A DNA stretch of 38,570 nt from Candidatus Rokuibacteriota bacterium (GTDB taxonomy: Bacteria > Methylomirabilota > Methylomirabilia > Rokubacteriales > CSP1-6): NCBI GenBank assembly GCA_003220595.1, contig QHSZ01000069.1:1-38570 (forward strand), read 5' to 3'. Positions 1 to 9,298 of this stretch are shown piece by piece. The notes below the pieces were generated by a model. That model was not told where the DNA came from. It made no database searches and saw only the letters and a program-made list of their open reading frames with translations. The first letter of the stretch is position 1, and every line of letters starts with the position of its first letter. The translations under genes and the position numbers were made by a program.

Positions 1-1
1 G

Positions 2-223
2 AACCCGACCGAGACCCAGGCGCTGATGCAGCTGATCGTCGGCCTGCGCGAGGAGCGCGGGCTCACGATCCTGGTGGTCGAGCACGACATGGAGCTCGTC
101 ATGGGGATCTCGGACCGGATCGCGGTGCTCGACGACGGGCGCAAGATCGCGGAGGGCAAGCCGCGTGAGATCGCGACGGACCCCGCGGTCGTCGAGGCCT
201 ACCTGGGGAGCGCAGAGGACTAG
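2..223 (+). CDS. livG: LivG, branched-chain-type ABC transporter ATPase (3' end only)
   Basis: C-terminal 73 residues of an ABC ATPase; the 5' part lies outside the window and the frame is open from base 2. The fragment begins just after the Walker B region with N-P-T-E-T, the usual continuation of AGLNPTET in LivG proteins. It carries the H-loop in LVVEHDMELVMGISDRI (His about 53 residues from the end), then the D-G-R-K-I-A-E-G-K-P segment and the typical ending V-V-E-A-Y-L-G. LivG is one of two cytoplasmic ATPases of the LivFGHM importer for branched-chain amino acids or other small carboxylates. The next gene, livF, starts 7 bases after the stop, so the two are surely co-transcribed. Family assignment is firm; substrate is unknown. 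Confidence 0.93.
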   Translation, partial: NPTETQALMQLIVGLREERGLTILVVEHDMELVMGISDRIAVLDDGRKIAEGKPREIATDPAVVEAYLGSAED

Positions 224-230
224 TGCACTA

Positions 231-989
231 GTGGCGGCGACGCTCGAGGTCGCGGACCTCACGGTCTTCTACGGCAAGCGCCGCGCCGTCGAGGGCGTGT
301 CGCTTGCGGTCGGGCCGGGAGAGGTCGTGACGCTGCTCGGCGCCAACGGGAGCGGCAAGTCGACGACCCTCCGGGCGATCTCGGGCCTCGTCCGCCCCGC
401 GCGCGGCCGCATTCTCCTGGACGGGCGCGACGTCACGCAGGCGCCTGCCGACGCCATCGTCGCCGCCGGCGTGAGCCACGTGCCGGAGGGGCGCGAGGTC
501 TTCCCCGAGTTCACGGTGCTCGAGAACCTGCTCGTCGGCGGCCACCGCGTGGCGCGCGGGGCCCTGCCGGCGCGGCTGGAGGGCGCCTTCGAGCTCTTCC
601 CGATCCTCCGCGCGCGCCGGCGTCAGCTCGCCGGGACGCTCTCGGGCGGCGAGCAGCAGATGCTCGCGATCGCCCGCGCGCTGATGACCCGACCGCGCCT
701 GCTGCTGCTCGACGAGCCCTCGCTCGGCCTCGCGCCGATGCTCGCGCGTGAGATCTTCCGCACGCTCGCGCGGATCAACGCGACCGGCGTGGCCGTGCTC
801 CTCGTGGAGCAGAACGCGCGGCGGGCGCTCCGCCTCGCCGCGCGCGGCTACGTGCTCGAGACGGGCCGCGTCGCGGCGGCGGGAACGAGCCGCGAGCTCG
901 CCGCCGACGCGCGCGTCCGCTCCGCCTACTTGGGCCTCGGGCAGACCGCCGCGCCGCCTTGTGCAGGCTCGGCGGGTTCTCTAGGATGA
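231..989 (+). CDS. livF: LivF, branched-chain-type ABC transporter ATPase
   Basis: Second ATPase of the importer whose livG ends at 223. From the GTG at 231 it is 252 residues. Walker A G-A-N-G-S-G-K-S-T lies at about 37-45, the signature LSGGEQQML near 140-148, and Walker B LLLLDEPSLGLAP follows. The switch region is L-V-E-Q-N, the LivF-specific form with Gln-Asn where most ABC proteins have His. The reading frame is open upstream to 165, but the extra residues there (Arg/Ser-rich) are only a shadow of livG; GTG 231 puts the first beta strand (TLEVADLTVFYG) at the usual distance. The C-terminus has an unusual 20-residue Pro/Ala/Gly tail after AYLGLGQ. Its stop overlaps the ATG of the ligase gene downstream, so all genes up to 4604 likely form one operon. 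Confidence 0.93.
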   Translation: MAATLEVADLTVFYGKRRAVEGVSLAVGPGEVVTLLGANGSGKSTTLRAISGLVRPARGRILLDGRDVTQAPADAIVAAGVSHVPEGREVFPEFTVLENLLVGGHRVARGALPARLEGAFELFPILRARRRQLAGTLSGGEQQMLAIARALMTRPRLLLLDEPSLGLAPMLAREIFRTLARINATGVAVLLVEQNARRALRLAARGYVLETGRVAAAGTSRELAADARVRSAYLGLGQTAAPPCAGSAGSLG

Positions 990-2275
990 TGCCCATGCTG
1001 GCGATGTGGGAGCCCGAGTTCGAGGCGCTCGAGCGTGAGCCGCTCGAGCGGCTCGTCCTCGAGCGCATGCGGACGACGCTCGAGCGCGCGCTCGGCAACC
1101 CCGCGTACGCCCGTCGCCTCGGCGGCGCGCGCCCGGAGGACGTGAAGGGGCCGGAGGACTGGCGACGGCTCCCACTCCTCACCAAGGCGGAGCTGCGCGA
1201 CGCCTATCCCTTCGGCCTCGCCTGCGGGGGCGACCGCGGTTACCGCCGCATCCACATGTCGAGCGGGACGACGGGCAATCCGATCCTCAACCCCTACACG
1301 GCGGCCGACGTCGAGCAGTGGGGCACGGTCATGGCGCGCTGCTACGTGGCCGCGGGCGTCGCCGCGCGGGACGTCGTCCAGATCACGCCGTCCTTCGGCC
1401 TGTTCACGGGCGGCTTCGGCTTCCACTACGGGGCCGAGCGGCTCGGCGCGATGGTCGTCCCGACGGGCGCCGGGCGCACGTCGCTCCAGCTGCGGCTCAT
1501 GCGCGACCTCAGGGCGACCGTCGTGGCGGCGATCGCGACCTACCCGCTGCGCCTCATCGAGGTGGCGCGCGCGGAGGGGTTCGACCTCACCACGCTCTCG
1601 ATCCGCGTCGGGATCTTCGGCTCGGAGATGTGGTCCGACGAGCTCCGGGCGCGCATCGAGCGCGAGCTCCGCATCCGTGCCTTCGACATCATCGGCATGA
1701 CCGAGACGGGGGGGCCGGGGATGGGGATCGACTGCGCCGCGCGCGCCGGCATCCACGTCTGGGAGGACCACTTCCATGTGGAGATCGTCGAGCCGCTGAC
1801 GGGCTCGCCCGTGCCCGACGGGACGGAGGGCGAGCTCGTCGTCTCGACGCTCACGCGCGAGGGGCTCCCGCTCGTGCGCTACCGCACCCACGACCTCACG
1901 CGCGTGCTCGCGCGCTCGCGGTGCGACTGCGGGCGGACGGCGCTCCGCCTGGACCGCCTGCGCGGGCGCACCGACGACATGGTGATCTTCAAGGGCGTGA
2001 ACTTCTACCCGCGCCAGATCGAGACCGTCCTGCTGCGCCAGCCCGGGGCGAGCCACGAGTATCAGGTCGTCCTCGACGGCGAGGGCGGCGGCGAGCGTCT
2101 GAGCGTGCTCCTCGAGGTTGAGCCCGGCTGCGACCCCGGGATCGCCGCGCGCATCGGGCGCGAGCTCCACGATCTCCTCGCGCTCTCGCCGGAGGTGCGC
2201 CTGCTGAAGCTCGGCGAGCTCGAGCGGCCCCAGGGCAAGGCCGTGCGCGTGGTGGATCGCCGCACCGTCCGGTGA
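986..2275 (+). CDS. Phenylacetate-CoA ligase family (PaaK-like) acid-CoA ligase
   Basis: 429-residue AMP-forming ligase of the PaaK branch of the adenylating superfamily. Members make an acyl-adenylate from an (often aromatic) acid and ATP, then the CoA thioester. The P-loop S-S-G-T-T-G-N-P is at about 92-99, the adenine motif I-I-G-M-T-E-T-G-G at 235-243, a C-D-C-G-R-T segment at 313-318 and the hinge G-R-T-D-D-M at about 326-331, followed by the small C-terminal domain; all are in PaaK order. ATG 986 overlaps the livF stop as ATGA; in-frame ATGs at 989, 995 and 1004 are alternatives. Its place between an importer and a CoA-transferase suggests it activates the imported acid. PaaK-type enzymes are diverse (phenylacetate, benzoate-like, indoleacetate, glycopeptide pathways), so the substrate is not assigned. 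Confidence 0.88.
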   Translation: MMPMLAMWEPEFEALEREPLERLVLERMRTTLERALGNPAYARRLGGARPEDVKGPEDWRRLPLLTKAELRDAYPFGLACGGDRGYRRIHMSSGTTGNPILNPYTAADVEQWGTVMARCYVAAGVAARDVVQITPSFGLFTGGFGFHYGAERLGAMVVPTGAGRTSLQLRLMRDLRATVVAAIATYPLRLIEVARAEGFDLTTLSIRVGIFGSEMWSDELRARIERELRIRAFDIIGMTETGGPGMGIDCAARAGIHVWEDHFHVEIVEPLTGSPVPDGTEGELVVSTLTREGLPLVRYRTHDLTRVLARSRCDCGRTALRLDRLRGRTDDMVIFKGVNFYPRQIETVLLRQPGASHEYQVVLDGEGGGERLSVLLEVEPGCDPGIAARIGRELHDLLALSPEVRLLKLGELERPQGKAVRVVDRRTVR

Positions 2276-3447
2276 CGCGGCCCCTCGACGGCCTCACCGT
2301 CCTGGCGCTCGAGCAGGCGACGGTCCTGCCGTTCCTCACGTACCGGCTCGCGTGCGACGGCGCCCGCGTGATCCGCGTCGAGAGCCCCGAGCGCCCGGAC
2401 CCGAACCGCTTCGTCGGCGACGACGTCCTCGGCGACCCCGGCATGCGGAGCTATTTCCTGCCCAACAACTGCGGCAAGGAGGCGATCACGCTGAACCTCG
2501 CGGAGGCCGAGGGACGCGCGATCCTCCGGGCGTTGATCGCGGCGCTCCGCGTGGACGTCTTCGCCACGAACCAGCGGGCGCGGAGCTATGCGCGCCTCGG
2601 CGTCGACGACGCCACCCTCCGCGCGGCGCGGCCGGACCTGATCTGGCTCGGCATCACGGGGTTCGGGCCCGACCACGACGAGGCCGCCTACGACCCGATC
2701 CTCCAGGCGCGCGCCGGCTTCATGGAGCTCACCGGCGAGCCCGACGGCCCGCCGACGGCATTCGGCCTGCCGATGGTCGACCTCGGCGCCGCCGAGCACG
2801 GCTACGGCGAGATCATGAAGGCGCTCTACCGCCGGGCCGTCACGGGCGAGGGGGCGCGGATCGACCTCTCGATGCTGCGCAGCGCCGTGTCGTGGATGGC
2901 GAGCCCCCTCCTCCTGGCGGCGAGCCTCGGCGAGCGGATCACGCGCAAGGGGAACAGCCACCAGTTCTTCGCGCCGGTCTCGGTCTTTGCGACGCGCGAC
3001 GGCTACGTGTACGTCGCCGTCGGCGGCGACCTCCAGTGGGCAGCGCTCGAGAAGCTCCCGGGGTTCGAGACGCTCGCCAGCCCGGCATACGCGACGAACG
3101 CCGGCCGGATCGCCGACGCGCCGCACCTCGAGCGTGAGCTCGGCGAGCGCTTCGCGGGCCTCGCCACCGAGGAGGCGCTCGCGCTGCTCCAGGGCGCGGG
3201 GGTGCCCGTCGCGCGCGTCAACACGCTCGCCGACGTCGTCGCCGACCCGCTGGTGGCGCCGCGGCTCCAGCGCGTCACCGACCCGCGCACGGGCCTCGCG
3301 GTCGTGCTGCCGGCGCCGCCCGCCAGCGACCCGCCGCCGCTCGCGTTCCCGCCGCGGCTCGGCGAGCACAACGAGCGGATCTACGGCGAGGCGCTCGGCT
3401 ACCCGCCCGAACGGCTCGCGGACCTCCGCCAGCGTCGGGTAATCTAA
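2272..3447 (+). CDS. Class III CoA-transferase (CaiB/BaiF family)
   Basis: 391-residue family III CoA-transferase, which moves CoA between acyl-CoA and a free acid through an enzyme-bound acyl anhydride. The N-terminal [10 protein letters not shown] with a Rossmann-like start and the sequence D-G-A-R-V-I-R-V-E are typical. The catalytic Asp is expected at Asp170 in G-L-P-M-V-D-L, the equivalent of Asp169 of formyl-CoA transferase. The C-terminal half contains V-P-V-A-R-V-N-T and the PRLGEHN motif shared by the family. Length is slightly below the usual 400. GTG 2272 overlaps the stop of the ligase gene (GTGA), giving translational coupling. Together with the preceding ligase it offers two routes for loading CoA onto the substrate of this operon. 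Confidence 0.9.
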   Translation: MTRPLDGLTVLALEQATVLPFLTYRLACDGARVIRVESPERPDPNRFVGDDVLGDPGMRSYFLPNNCGKEAITLNLAEAEGRAILRALIAALRVDVFATNQRARSYARLGVDDATLRAARPDLIWLGITGFGPDHDEAAYDPILQARAGFMELTGEPDGPPTAFGLPMVDLGAAEHGYGEIMKALYRRAVTGEGARIDLSMLRSAVSWMASPLLLAASLGERITRKGNSHQFFAPVSVFATRDGYVYVAVGGDLQWAALEKLPGFETLASPAYATNAGRIADAPHLERELGERFAGLATEEALALLQGAGVPVARVNTLADVVADPLVAPRLQRVTDPRTGLAVVLPAPPASDPPPLAFPPRLGEHNERIYGEALGYPPERLADLRQRRVI

Positions 3448-3455
3448 GGGGGCCC

Positions 3456-4604
3456 ATGCGGGACCTCTTCTACCTGACCGACGACCAGCGGGCCATCCGC
3501 GACCTCGCCCGAAAGCTCGCGCGTGAGCGGATCGCCCCGCACGCCGCGCGCTACGACGAGGCCGAGGCGTACCCCGAGGACTCGATGCGCGCCATCCTCG
3601 AGTCCGGGCTCTTCGGCATCTGGGTGCCCGAGGAGTACGGGGGCAACGACCTCGGCTGCCTCGCGCTCTCGCTCGTCGCCGAGGAGATCGCCTGGGCGTG
3701 CGCGGCGACGGCCACGCAGTACCTCGACCAGCCGCTCGGCGGGCTGCCGATTCTCCTGTCGGGCACGGCGGAGCAGAAGAAGAAGTACCTGCCGCGGCTC
3801 GCGACGGGCGAGCTGCTGGCGGCCTACTCGCTGTCCGAGCCAGGCGCCGGCTCGGACGCTGCCGGCCTCAAGACCACCGCGGCGCGGAGGGGCGACCGCT
3901 ACGTCCTGAACGGCTCCAAGCAGTGGTGCACGAACGGCGACCACGCCGACGTCATCACCGTCTTCGCGACCGTCGACCCGAAGAAGCGCGCCAAGGGCGT
4001 CACCGCCTTCCTCGTCGAGAAGGGGATGCCGGGCTTCGCGGTCGGCAAGAAAGAGAAGAAGATGGGCATTCGCGCCTCGCCCACCGTGGCGCTCCACTTC
4101 ACCGACTGCGAGGTGCCCGTCGAGCAGCGGCTCGGCGCGGAGGGCGAGGGGTTCACGCTCGCGATGAGGACGCTCGACATGACGCGGCCGGCCACCGGCG
4201 CGATGGCGGTCGGCATCGGCCAAGCGGCGCTCGACGCGGCGGTGGGCTACGCGAAGGAGCGGCAGCAGTTCGGTCAGGCGATCGCGAGCTTCCAGGGGAT
4301 CCAGTTCATGCTCGCCGACATGGCGATGCTCGTGCACAGCGCCCGGCTCATGGTCCACCACGCGGCGCGCCAGGTGGACGCGGGGATCACGGGCAACACC
4401 TACGAGGCGTCCATGGCCAAGTGCTGGGCGGCCGACGCGGCCATGAAGGTCGCGACCGACGCGATCCAGGTCTTCGGCGGCTACGGCTACACGCGCGAGT
4501 TCCCCGTCGAGCGCTTCTTCCGCGACGCGAAGATCATGCAGATCTACGAGGGCACCAGCCAGATCCAGCGCATCGTCATCGCGCGCGAGCTGCTGGGCTC
4601 GTAG
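3456..4604 (+). CDS. Acyl-CoA dehydrogenase
   Basis: 382-residue FAD flavoprotein that introduces a trans-2,3 double bond into an acyl-CoA and passes electrons to ETF. The N-terminal helical domain begins [16 protein letters not shown]. The flavin/substrate segment [12 protein letters not shown] is near 128-139, and the C-terminal four-helix domain contains R-Q-Q-F-G and G-G-Y-G-Y. The catalytic base is Glu365 in Y-E-G-T-S-Q-I-Q, the position used by short- and medium-chain types. The ATG lies 8 bases after the preceding stop, with a GGGGG stretch just upstream. It closes the first operon: uptake, CoA loading, first oxidation. Chain-length or ring preference cannot be read from the sequence. 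Confidence 0.93.
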   Translation: MRDLFYLTDDQRAIRDLARKLARERIAPHAARYDEAEAYPEDSMRAILESGLFGIWVPEEYGGNDLGCLALSLVAEEIAWACAATATQYLDQPLGGLPILLSGTAEQKKKYLPRLATGELLAAYSLSEPGAGSDAAGLKTTAARRGDRYVLNGSKQWCTNGDHADVITVFATVDPKKRAKGVTAFLVEKGMPGFAVGKKEKKMGIRASPTVALHFTDCEVPVEQRLGAEGEGFTLAMRTLDMTRPATGAMAVGIGQAALDAAVGYAKERQQFGQAIASFQGIQFMLADMAMLVHSARLMVHHAARQVDAGITGNTYEASMAKCWAADAAMKVATDAIQVFGGYGYTREFPVERFFRDAKIMQIYEGTSQIQRIVIARELLGS

Positions 4605-4639
4605 CGCTGCTCGTTGAACATGGGGGCCCCGACAGGCTC

Positions 4640-5368
4640 TTAGCCGACCGCCAGCCTTTCGTACAGCGCGCTGAGGATCTCCGCGATCGCCGCGGACGCC
4701 CACAGGTCGAAGAAGGGCGAGGCCTGCATGGTCACGAACTCCCGCATCTGGCGCTCCTGCGTCTGCGCCGGCGTCTCGCCGGGTCGCGCCGCCTGCTGGT
4801 GTGAGCGGATGCGGTCCTTGTGATAGATGGCGGGGTACTCGACGTAGCGGTGGAGCTCCTGGAAGTCCTTCGTGTAGAACACCGCGACCGGGAGCGACGC
4901 CCACTCCCCGCCGTTCTTCTTGTTCATGAACTCGAGCATGAGGTCGTGGTTGGCGTCGGGGGCGACGGCGGGGTCGGGGCGCCGCGTGCCGAGGATCTTC
5001 TTGCCGTCGCGGTTGAAGATCCGCAGCTCCATCCCGCCCGCCTCGGCGAGCCGCGCCAGGACGGGCACGTCGCGACGGCAGTCCGAGGACCAGTCCTCGG
5101 AGAGCACGAGAATCTTCGCGGGCCCGTTGGGCTGCGCGACGAGCCACTTGATGGCGGCCGTGTGCTCCTCCGTCAGACGCGCCCGGGCGTAGCGTTCGCG
5201 GAGGATGGCGCTGTTGTCCTTGCGCGGCGCGCCGAGCGACCCGCCGTCGGGGACATAGCTGCCAAAGGCCTCGCGGGCGAGGTTCTCGGGGCTGCCAGCG
5301 TACTTCAGGTACTGGTCGAAGGTCATGCCCTTCGCGAATCGCTGGGGAGTGACGACGCTCGTGGCCAC
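4640..5368 (-). CDS. Thioredoxin-fold protein with a single active-site Cys
   Basis: About 242 residues; resembles the thioredoxin-like family whose members start with a short helix (here M-T-F-D-Q-Y-L) followed by a thioredoxin core. The strand I-L-V-L-S-E-D-W runs into W93-S-S-D-C97, so the first Cys of the usual W-C-x-x-C is Ser and only the second position is Cys. The cis-Pro region appears as A-S-L-P-V-A-V-F-Y. There is no signal peptide, so it is probably cytoplasmic. GTG 5368 is chosen because AGGAGG (5374-5379 on the plus map) sits 5 bases before it; ATG 5404, 12 codons upstream, is possible. The frame stays open to 5896, but that part is the shadow of livK. It is monocistronic, convergent with the acyl-CoA dehydrogenase and divergent from livK. 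Function unknown. Confidence 0.72.
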   Translation of the reverse strand: MATSVVTPQRFAKGMTFDQYLKYAGSPENLAREAFGSYVPDGGSLGAPRKDNSAILRERYARARLTEEHTAAIKWLVAQPNGPAKILVLSEDWSSDCRRDVPVLARLAEAGGMELRIFNRDGKKILGTRRPDPAVAPDANHDLMLEFMNKKNGGEWASLPVAVFYTKDFQELHRYVEYPAIYHKDRIRSHQQAARPGETPAQTQERQMREFVTMQASPFFDLWASAAIAEILSALYERLAVG

Positions 5369-5373
5369 GCTCT

Positions 5374-5379
5374 CCTCCT
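5374..5379 (-). promoter_or_regulatory. Strong ribosome binding site deciding the GTG 5368 start
   Basis: On the minus strand this reads AGGAGG within GAGGAGGAGAGC, 5 bases before GTG 5368. It is the best Shine-Dalgarno match near this gene. The competing ATG at 5404 has only GGAG at about 9 bases. Confidence 0.6.
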
Positions 5380-5441
5380 CGGGGTCCTTCGGACCCGTGC
5401 CCATAGATTCGCTCCGCTCGCCCGGCTGCGCAATCTCGACG

Positions 5442-5447
5442 TATAAT
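5442..5447 (+). promoter_or_regulatory. Putative -10 box for the livKHMGF operon
   Basis: A perfect TATAAT lies 24 bases before the livK start, in the short divergent region between the thioredoxin-like gene and livK. In DNA this GC-rich a perfect -10 hexamer stands out. The -35 region around 5419-5424 has no good TTGACA match, so an extended -10 or an activator may be needed. Transcription would begin near 5454 and give a leader of about 18 bases carrying AGAGGGGG. Confidence 0.55.
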
Positions 5448-5471
5448 CGCGCCCCAAGAGGGGGCTGCTCA

Positions 5472-6755
5472 ATGGCGAAGACCCGACTGAGCCGTCGCGC
5501 GTTCCTCCGATCCACCGCGGCCGGCGCGGCCGTGCTCGGCTTCCCGCTGCCGCTCCGCGCGCAGCCGAAGACGTTCAAGATCGGCGCGATCCATCCTGTG
5601 ACCGGCCCGCTCGCCGAGCCCGGGCAGGCCTGCCGCCTCGGGGCGCAGATGGCGGCGGACGCGATCAACGCCGCCGGCGGCATCAAGTCCAAGGGTGGCC
5701 TCAAGCTCGAGCTGCTGCTCGGCGACACGCAGACCAAGCCCGAGAACGGGCGCGTCGAGGCCGAGCGCGCCGTCGGCCAGGGCGCCCAGATGCTGCTCGG
5801 ATCCTTCGACTCCGGCTCGACCAACTCGATGGTGTCGGTCGCGCAGCAGAAGCGCGTGCCCCTTCTCGTGGACATCGCCGCCGCCGACCCGATCACGGCG
5901 AACGTCGCGAAGTCGGTGAAGGAGGGCCAGCAGAAGGTCCAGTACGTTTACCGGAACTTCCCGACGGGCTCGAGCTTCGGACGGAACGCCGTCCAGTACT
6001 TCACCGAGATCTTCAAGGAGGCGAGCGTCTCGCCGAAGCGCGTCGTGCTCATGCACGCCAACGACCTCTTCGGCACGAACCAGATGCGGGGCTTCAAGGC
6101 GGCGTGGGAGGCGGCGAAGCCGTCGTGGGAGATCGTCGAGATCATCCCGTGGCCGGAGCCGCCGTCGGACCTCTCGACGGAAGTCTCGCGCGCGAAGGCG
6201 CTCAAGCCCGACGTCCTCGCGCCGATCACGCGGCCGGCCTCCGCGCAGCTCCTGCTCCCCGAGATCCGCAAGCAGCGCGTCGAGCTCATGGGCATCGTCG
6301 GCCCGGGAAGCCCCGGGCTCTACGAGGCGGGCCAGTTCGCGGTGCTCAAGGAGGATCTCGAGTACGTCATGACGAGCGTGCCGTGGCCGAGCTTCAAGAA
6401 CCCGCGCACGCTCGCGGTCGCCGAGGAGTACGCCAAGCGCACGGAGCGGGAGACCGGCCGGCGGAGGACCTTCGACACGAACTCGGGCTACTCGTACGAC
6501 GCCATGTTCCTCATCGCCGACATCCTCGAGCGCGCCGCGACGCTCGGCGACCCGGACGCCATCGTCGAGGCGATGCGGAAGACGCGCTTCGCGGGCGGGC
6601 TCATGCAGTACGGCGGACCGATCCTCTTCAATGAGATCGGCGACAACCCGAACGCCATCGCCACGATGATCCAGATCCTGGGCCAGAAGCCCGTCGCCGT
6701 CTGGCCCAAGGCCGCGGCGCTGCAGAAGTTCGTCTTCCCTCGGCCCAAGGCGTAG
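5472..6755 (+). CDS. livK: LivK-type periplasmic binding protein (Tat signal)
   Basis: 427-residue type I periplasmic binding protein of the leucine/isoleucine/valine-binding superfamily, delivering substrate to LivHM. The N-terminus carries S7-R-R-A-F-L-R, a twin-arginine motif, then a hydrophobic stretch (AAGAAVLGFPLPL) ending R-A-Q, so export folded by Tat is expected. The mature part opens with F-K-I-G-A-I-H-P-V-T-G-P-L-A, the standard first strand, and continues through G-S-F-D-S-G-S-T-N-S. ATG 5472 is chosen over the longer open frame (from 5325) because it has AGAGGGGG before it, sits just downstream of the TATAAT box and places the signal at the N-terminus. It heads a complete five-gene importer. 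Ligand unknown: this family binds amino acids, amides, urea or aromatic acids. Confidence 0.9.
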   Translation: MAKTRLSRRAFLRSTAAGAAVLGFPLPLRAQPKTFKIGAIHPVTGPLAEPGQACRLGAQMAADAINAAGGIKSKGGLKLELLLGDTQTKPENGRVEAERAVGQGAQMLLGSFDSGSTNSMVSVAQQKRVPLLVDIAAADPITANVAKSVKEGQQKVQYVYRNFPTGSSFGRNAVQYFTEIFKEASVSPKRVVLMHANDLFGTNQMRGFKAAWEAAKPSWEIVEIIPWPEPPSDLSTEVSRAKALKPDVLAPITRPASAQLLLPEIRKQRVELMGIVGPGSPGLYEAGQFAVLKEDLEYVMTSVPWPSFKNPRTLAVAEEYAKRTERETGRRRTFDTNSGYSYDAMFLIADILERAATLGDPDAIVEAMRKTRFAGGLMQYGGPILFNEIGDNPNAIATMIQILGQKPVAVWPKAAALQKFVFPRPKA

Positions 6756-6769
6756 GATTACCGAGCGCG

Positions 6770-7633
6770 TTGCTCCTCCTGCAGGGCGCGCTCAGCGGGG
6801 TGCTGTTCGGGGGCGTCTATAGCCTCATGGCGGTGGGCCTCACGCTGATCTTCGGCGTGATGCGCGTCGTGAACTTCGCCCACGGCGACATGATGGTCTG
6901 GGGGATGTACCTCGCGTTCCTGCTCGCGACGGGCGCGGGCGTGGACCCCTACCTCGCGTTCGTCGTCTGCGCGGCGGCGCTCTTCGTCCTCGGCTTCGCC
7001 GTCCAGCGCGCGCTCGTCGACCGCATCCTCGCGGCCCCGCACGAGATGCAGATCCTCCTGATGCTCGGCGTCGCCCTCGTGCTCGAGAACCTGGCGCTGG
7101 TCGCCTTCGGGCCGGAGCCGACGCGCGTCCGCTCCCCGCTCTCGGAGGCGACGATCTGGCTCGGGCCCGTGTTCGTGGACGTGGCGCGGCTCGTGGCCTT
7201 CGGCGTCGCGAGCGCCCTGACCCTCGCGCTCTACCTCTTCCTGTTCCGCACCGACCTCGGCCGCACGATGCGGGCGGCGGCGGACAACACGTACGGCGCG
7301 CTCGTGATCGGCACCGATGTGCGCCGGGTCTACGCGGTCGCCTTCGGCGTGGGCGCCGCGTGTGTGGGCGCGGCCGGCGCGCTCGTCGCACCGATCCTGC
7401 CGTTCCAGCCGCCGACCGGGCTCTCGCTCTCGGTCACGTCCTTCAACATCGTGATCATCGGGGGTATGGGGAGCCTGCTCGGCGCGTTCGTCGGCGGCCT
7501 CCTCGTGTCCGTCGCCGAGTCGCTCGGCGCCGTGTTCCTCAAGCCCTCGCTCAAGGAGCTGTTCAGCTTTTCGCTCCTGATCCTGATCCTCCTGGTCCGC
7601 CCCGCGGGGCTCTTCGGGCGCCGCGCCTCGTGA
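6770..7633 (+). CDS. livH: LivH, branched-chain-type ABC permease
   Basis: 287-residue inner-membrane permease. The start L-L-L-Q-G-A-L-S-G-V-L-F-G-G-V-Y-S-L-M-A and G-L-T-L-I-F-G-V-M-R-V-V-N-F-A-H-G-D are hallmark LivH sequences, and about eight hydrophobic segments follow. The ATPase-contacting loop appears as R-A-A-A-D-N-T-Y-G-A, with the conserved G-G-M-G-S-L-L-G-A-F-V-G-G near 227-239. The best start is TTG 6770; the next in-frame candidates would cut into the first membrane segment. It lies 14 bases after livK and its stop overlaps the livM GTG. Confidence 0.92.
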   Translation: MLLLQGALSGVLFGGVYSLMAVGLTLIFGVMRVVNFAHGDMMVWGMYLAFLLATGAGVDPYLAFVVCAAALFVLGFAVQRALVDRILAAPHEMQILLMLGVALVLENLALVAFGPEPTRVRSPLSEATIWLGPVFVDVARLVAFGVASALTLALYLFLFRTDLGRTMRAAADNTYGALVIGTDVRRVYAVAFGVGAACVGAAGALVAPILPFQPPTGLSLSVTSFNIVIIGGMGSLLGAFVGGLLVSVAESLGAVFLKPSLKELFSFSLLILILLVRPAGLFGRRAS

Positions 7634-8577
7634 GGTGGCTCGGCGCGCTCGCCGTGCTGGTGCTGCTGGCGCTGCCGGCGGTGCTCGGCTCCTACGCGAC
7701 GACGATCCTCATCCTGGTCTTCTTCTACGGCTTTCTCGGCCAGGCCTGGAACATCGTCGGCGGCTACGCGGGCCAGCTCTCGGTGGGCCACGCGGCCTTC
7801 GTCGGGATCGGCGGCTACACCGCGGCGATGCTCTCGCTCGAGTGGGGCATCACGCCGTGGATCGGGATGTTCGTGGGGGGCGCGCTCGCGGCAGTCCTCG
7901 GCGCGGTCATCGGCTATCTCGGGTTCCGCTTCGGCCTGCGCGGGTTCTACTTCGTTCTGCTGACGGTGGCGTTCGCCGAAATCTGCCGCATCGCCGTGTC
8001 GAACGTCGACGCCGTCGGCGGCGCCCTCGGCCTCTACATCACGTTCACCGGCGACCCGCGCCAGTTCCAGTTCCAGGACGGCCGCGTCTACTACTACATC
8101 GCGCTCGCGCTGATGCTGGCGGCGACGGGCGTGGTCGCGCTCCTCGAGCGCCGGCGCTTCGGGATCTACCTCGCGGCGATCCGCGAGGACGAGAGCGCCG
8201 CCGAGGCGCTCGGCGTCGACACGTTCAAGTACAAGATGCTCGCCATGGTCGTGTCGTCCTTCCTGACGGGGCTCGGCGGCACCTTCTACGCGTTCTACCT
8301 GTTCTCGCTCCAGCCGAACGCGATGTTCGGCATCCCGCTCTCGGTCGAGATCATCCTGCGGCCCATCGTCGGCGGGGCGGGCACGCTGCTCGGTCCGATC
8401 CTGGGCTCGTTCATGCTCACGCCGCTCGGGGAGCTGTCGCGCCTCTACTTCGGCCAGGGTGGCCACCACGGGCTCCACCTCGTCGCGTACGGGGTGCTCC
8501 TGATCGCGGTCGTGCTCTTCCTGCCCCAGGGCGCCTACCCGTACCTGCGACGGTTTTTCGTCGGGTCGCGCCCGTGA
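7630..8577 (+). CDS. livM: LivM, branched-chain-type ABC permease
   Basis: 315-residue partner of LivH. The family motif G-Y-A-G-Q-L-S-V-G-H-A-A-F-V-G-I-G-G-Y lies near 43-61, followed by several membrane helices. The cytoplasmic coupling segment A-A-I-R-E-D-E-S-A-A-E-A-L-G is near 185-198, and the protein ends V-L-F-L-P-Q-G-A-Y. GTG 7630 overlaps the livH stop (GTGA). An upstream open frame to 7360 is only the +1 shadow of livH and is excluded. It forms the transmembrane heterodimer with LivH. Confidence 0.92.
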   Translation: MRWLGALAVLVLLALPAVLGSYATTILILVFFYGFLGQAWNIVGGYAGQLSVGHAAFVGIGGYTAAMLSLEWGITPWIGMFVGGALAAVLGAVIGYLGFRFGLRGFYFVLLTVAFAEICRIAVSNVDAVGGALGLYITFTGDPRQFQFQDGRVYYYIALALMLAATGVVALLERRRFGIYLAAIREDESAAEALGVDTFKYKMLAMVVSSFLTGLGGTFYAFYLFSLQPNAMFGIPLSVEIILRPIVGGAGTLLGPILGSFMLTPLGELSRLYFGQGGHHGLHLVAYGVLLIAVVLFLPQGAYPYLRRFFVGSRP

Positions 8578-9298
8578 CGGCGGCGCTGCTGGACGTCACG
8601 GGGCTGTCGAAGCGGTTCGGCGGTCTCCAGGCGATCTCCGACCTCGCGCTCCGCGTGGGTGAGGGCGAGATCGTCGCGCTCATCGGCCCGAACGGCGCGG
8701 GCAAGACGACCGCGTTCGGCCTGATCTCCGGGTTCCTCACACCGGACGCGGGCGCGATCCATTTCCGCGGCCGGTCGATCACGGGTCTGCCGCCCCACCG
8801 GGTGTGCGCGCTCGGGCTGGCGCGGACGTTCCAGATCATGCGGCCGTTCCCGCGGCTCTCGGTGCTGCGCAACGTGATGATCGGCGCGCTCGGGCGCCAC
8901 GCCGATCCCCGCGCGGCCGCGGCGCGGGCGGGCGCCGTGCTCGAGGAGCTCGGGCTCGCGGCCAAGGCCGCCGAGCCCGCCGGGAGCCTCACCCTGTCCG
9001 AGCGCAAGCGGCTCGAGCTGGCGAAGGCGCTCGCGACCGAGCCCGTGCTGCTCCTCCTCGACGAGGTGATGTCCGGGCTCACCGACCGCGAGACGGAGCG
9101 GCTCGTCGGCGAGGTCCGGGCGATCAACGCGCGCGGGGTGGCGATTCTCCTGATCGAGCACGTGATGCGGGCCGTGATGTCCCTGGCCCAGCGCGTCGTC
9201 GTCCTCGACTACGGGGAGCGAATCGCCGAGGGCCGGCCGGAGGAGGTCGCGAACGACCCGCGCGTGATCGAGGCGTATCTCGGGGACGAGCGCCTCTG

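Noticed and set aside
4605-4639. GGGGGCCCC in the convergent gap as a bidirectional terminator
   Set aside because: The palindrome has no loop and no flanking A/T tracts, so it cannot form a terminator hairpin.
3444-5147. 567-codon minus-strand frame over the first acyl-CoA dehydrogenase
   Set aside because: Antisense shadow of a motif-complete acyl-CoA dehydrogenase and, further on, an alternative frame of the thioredoxin-like gene.
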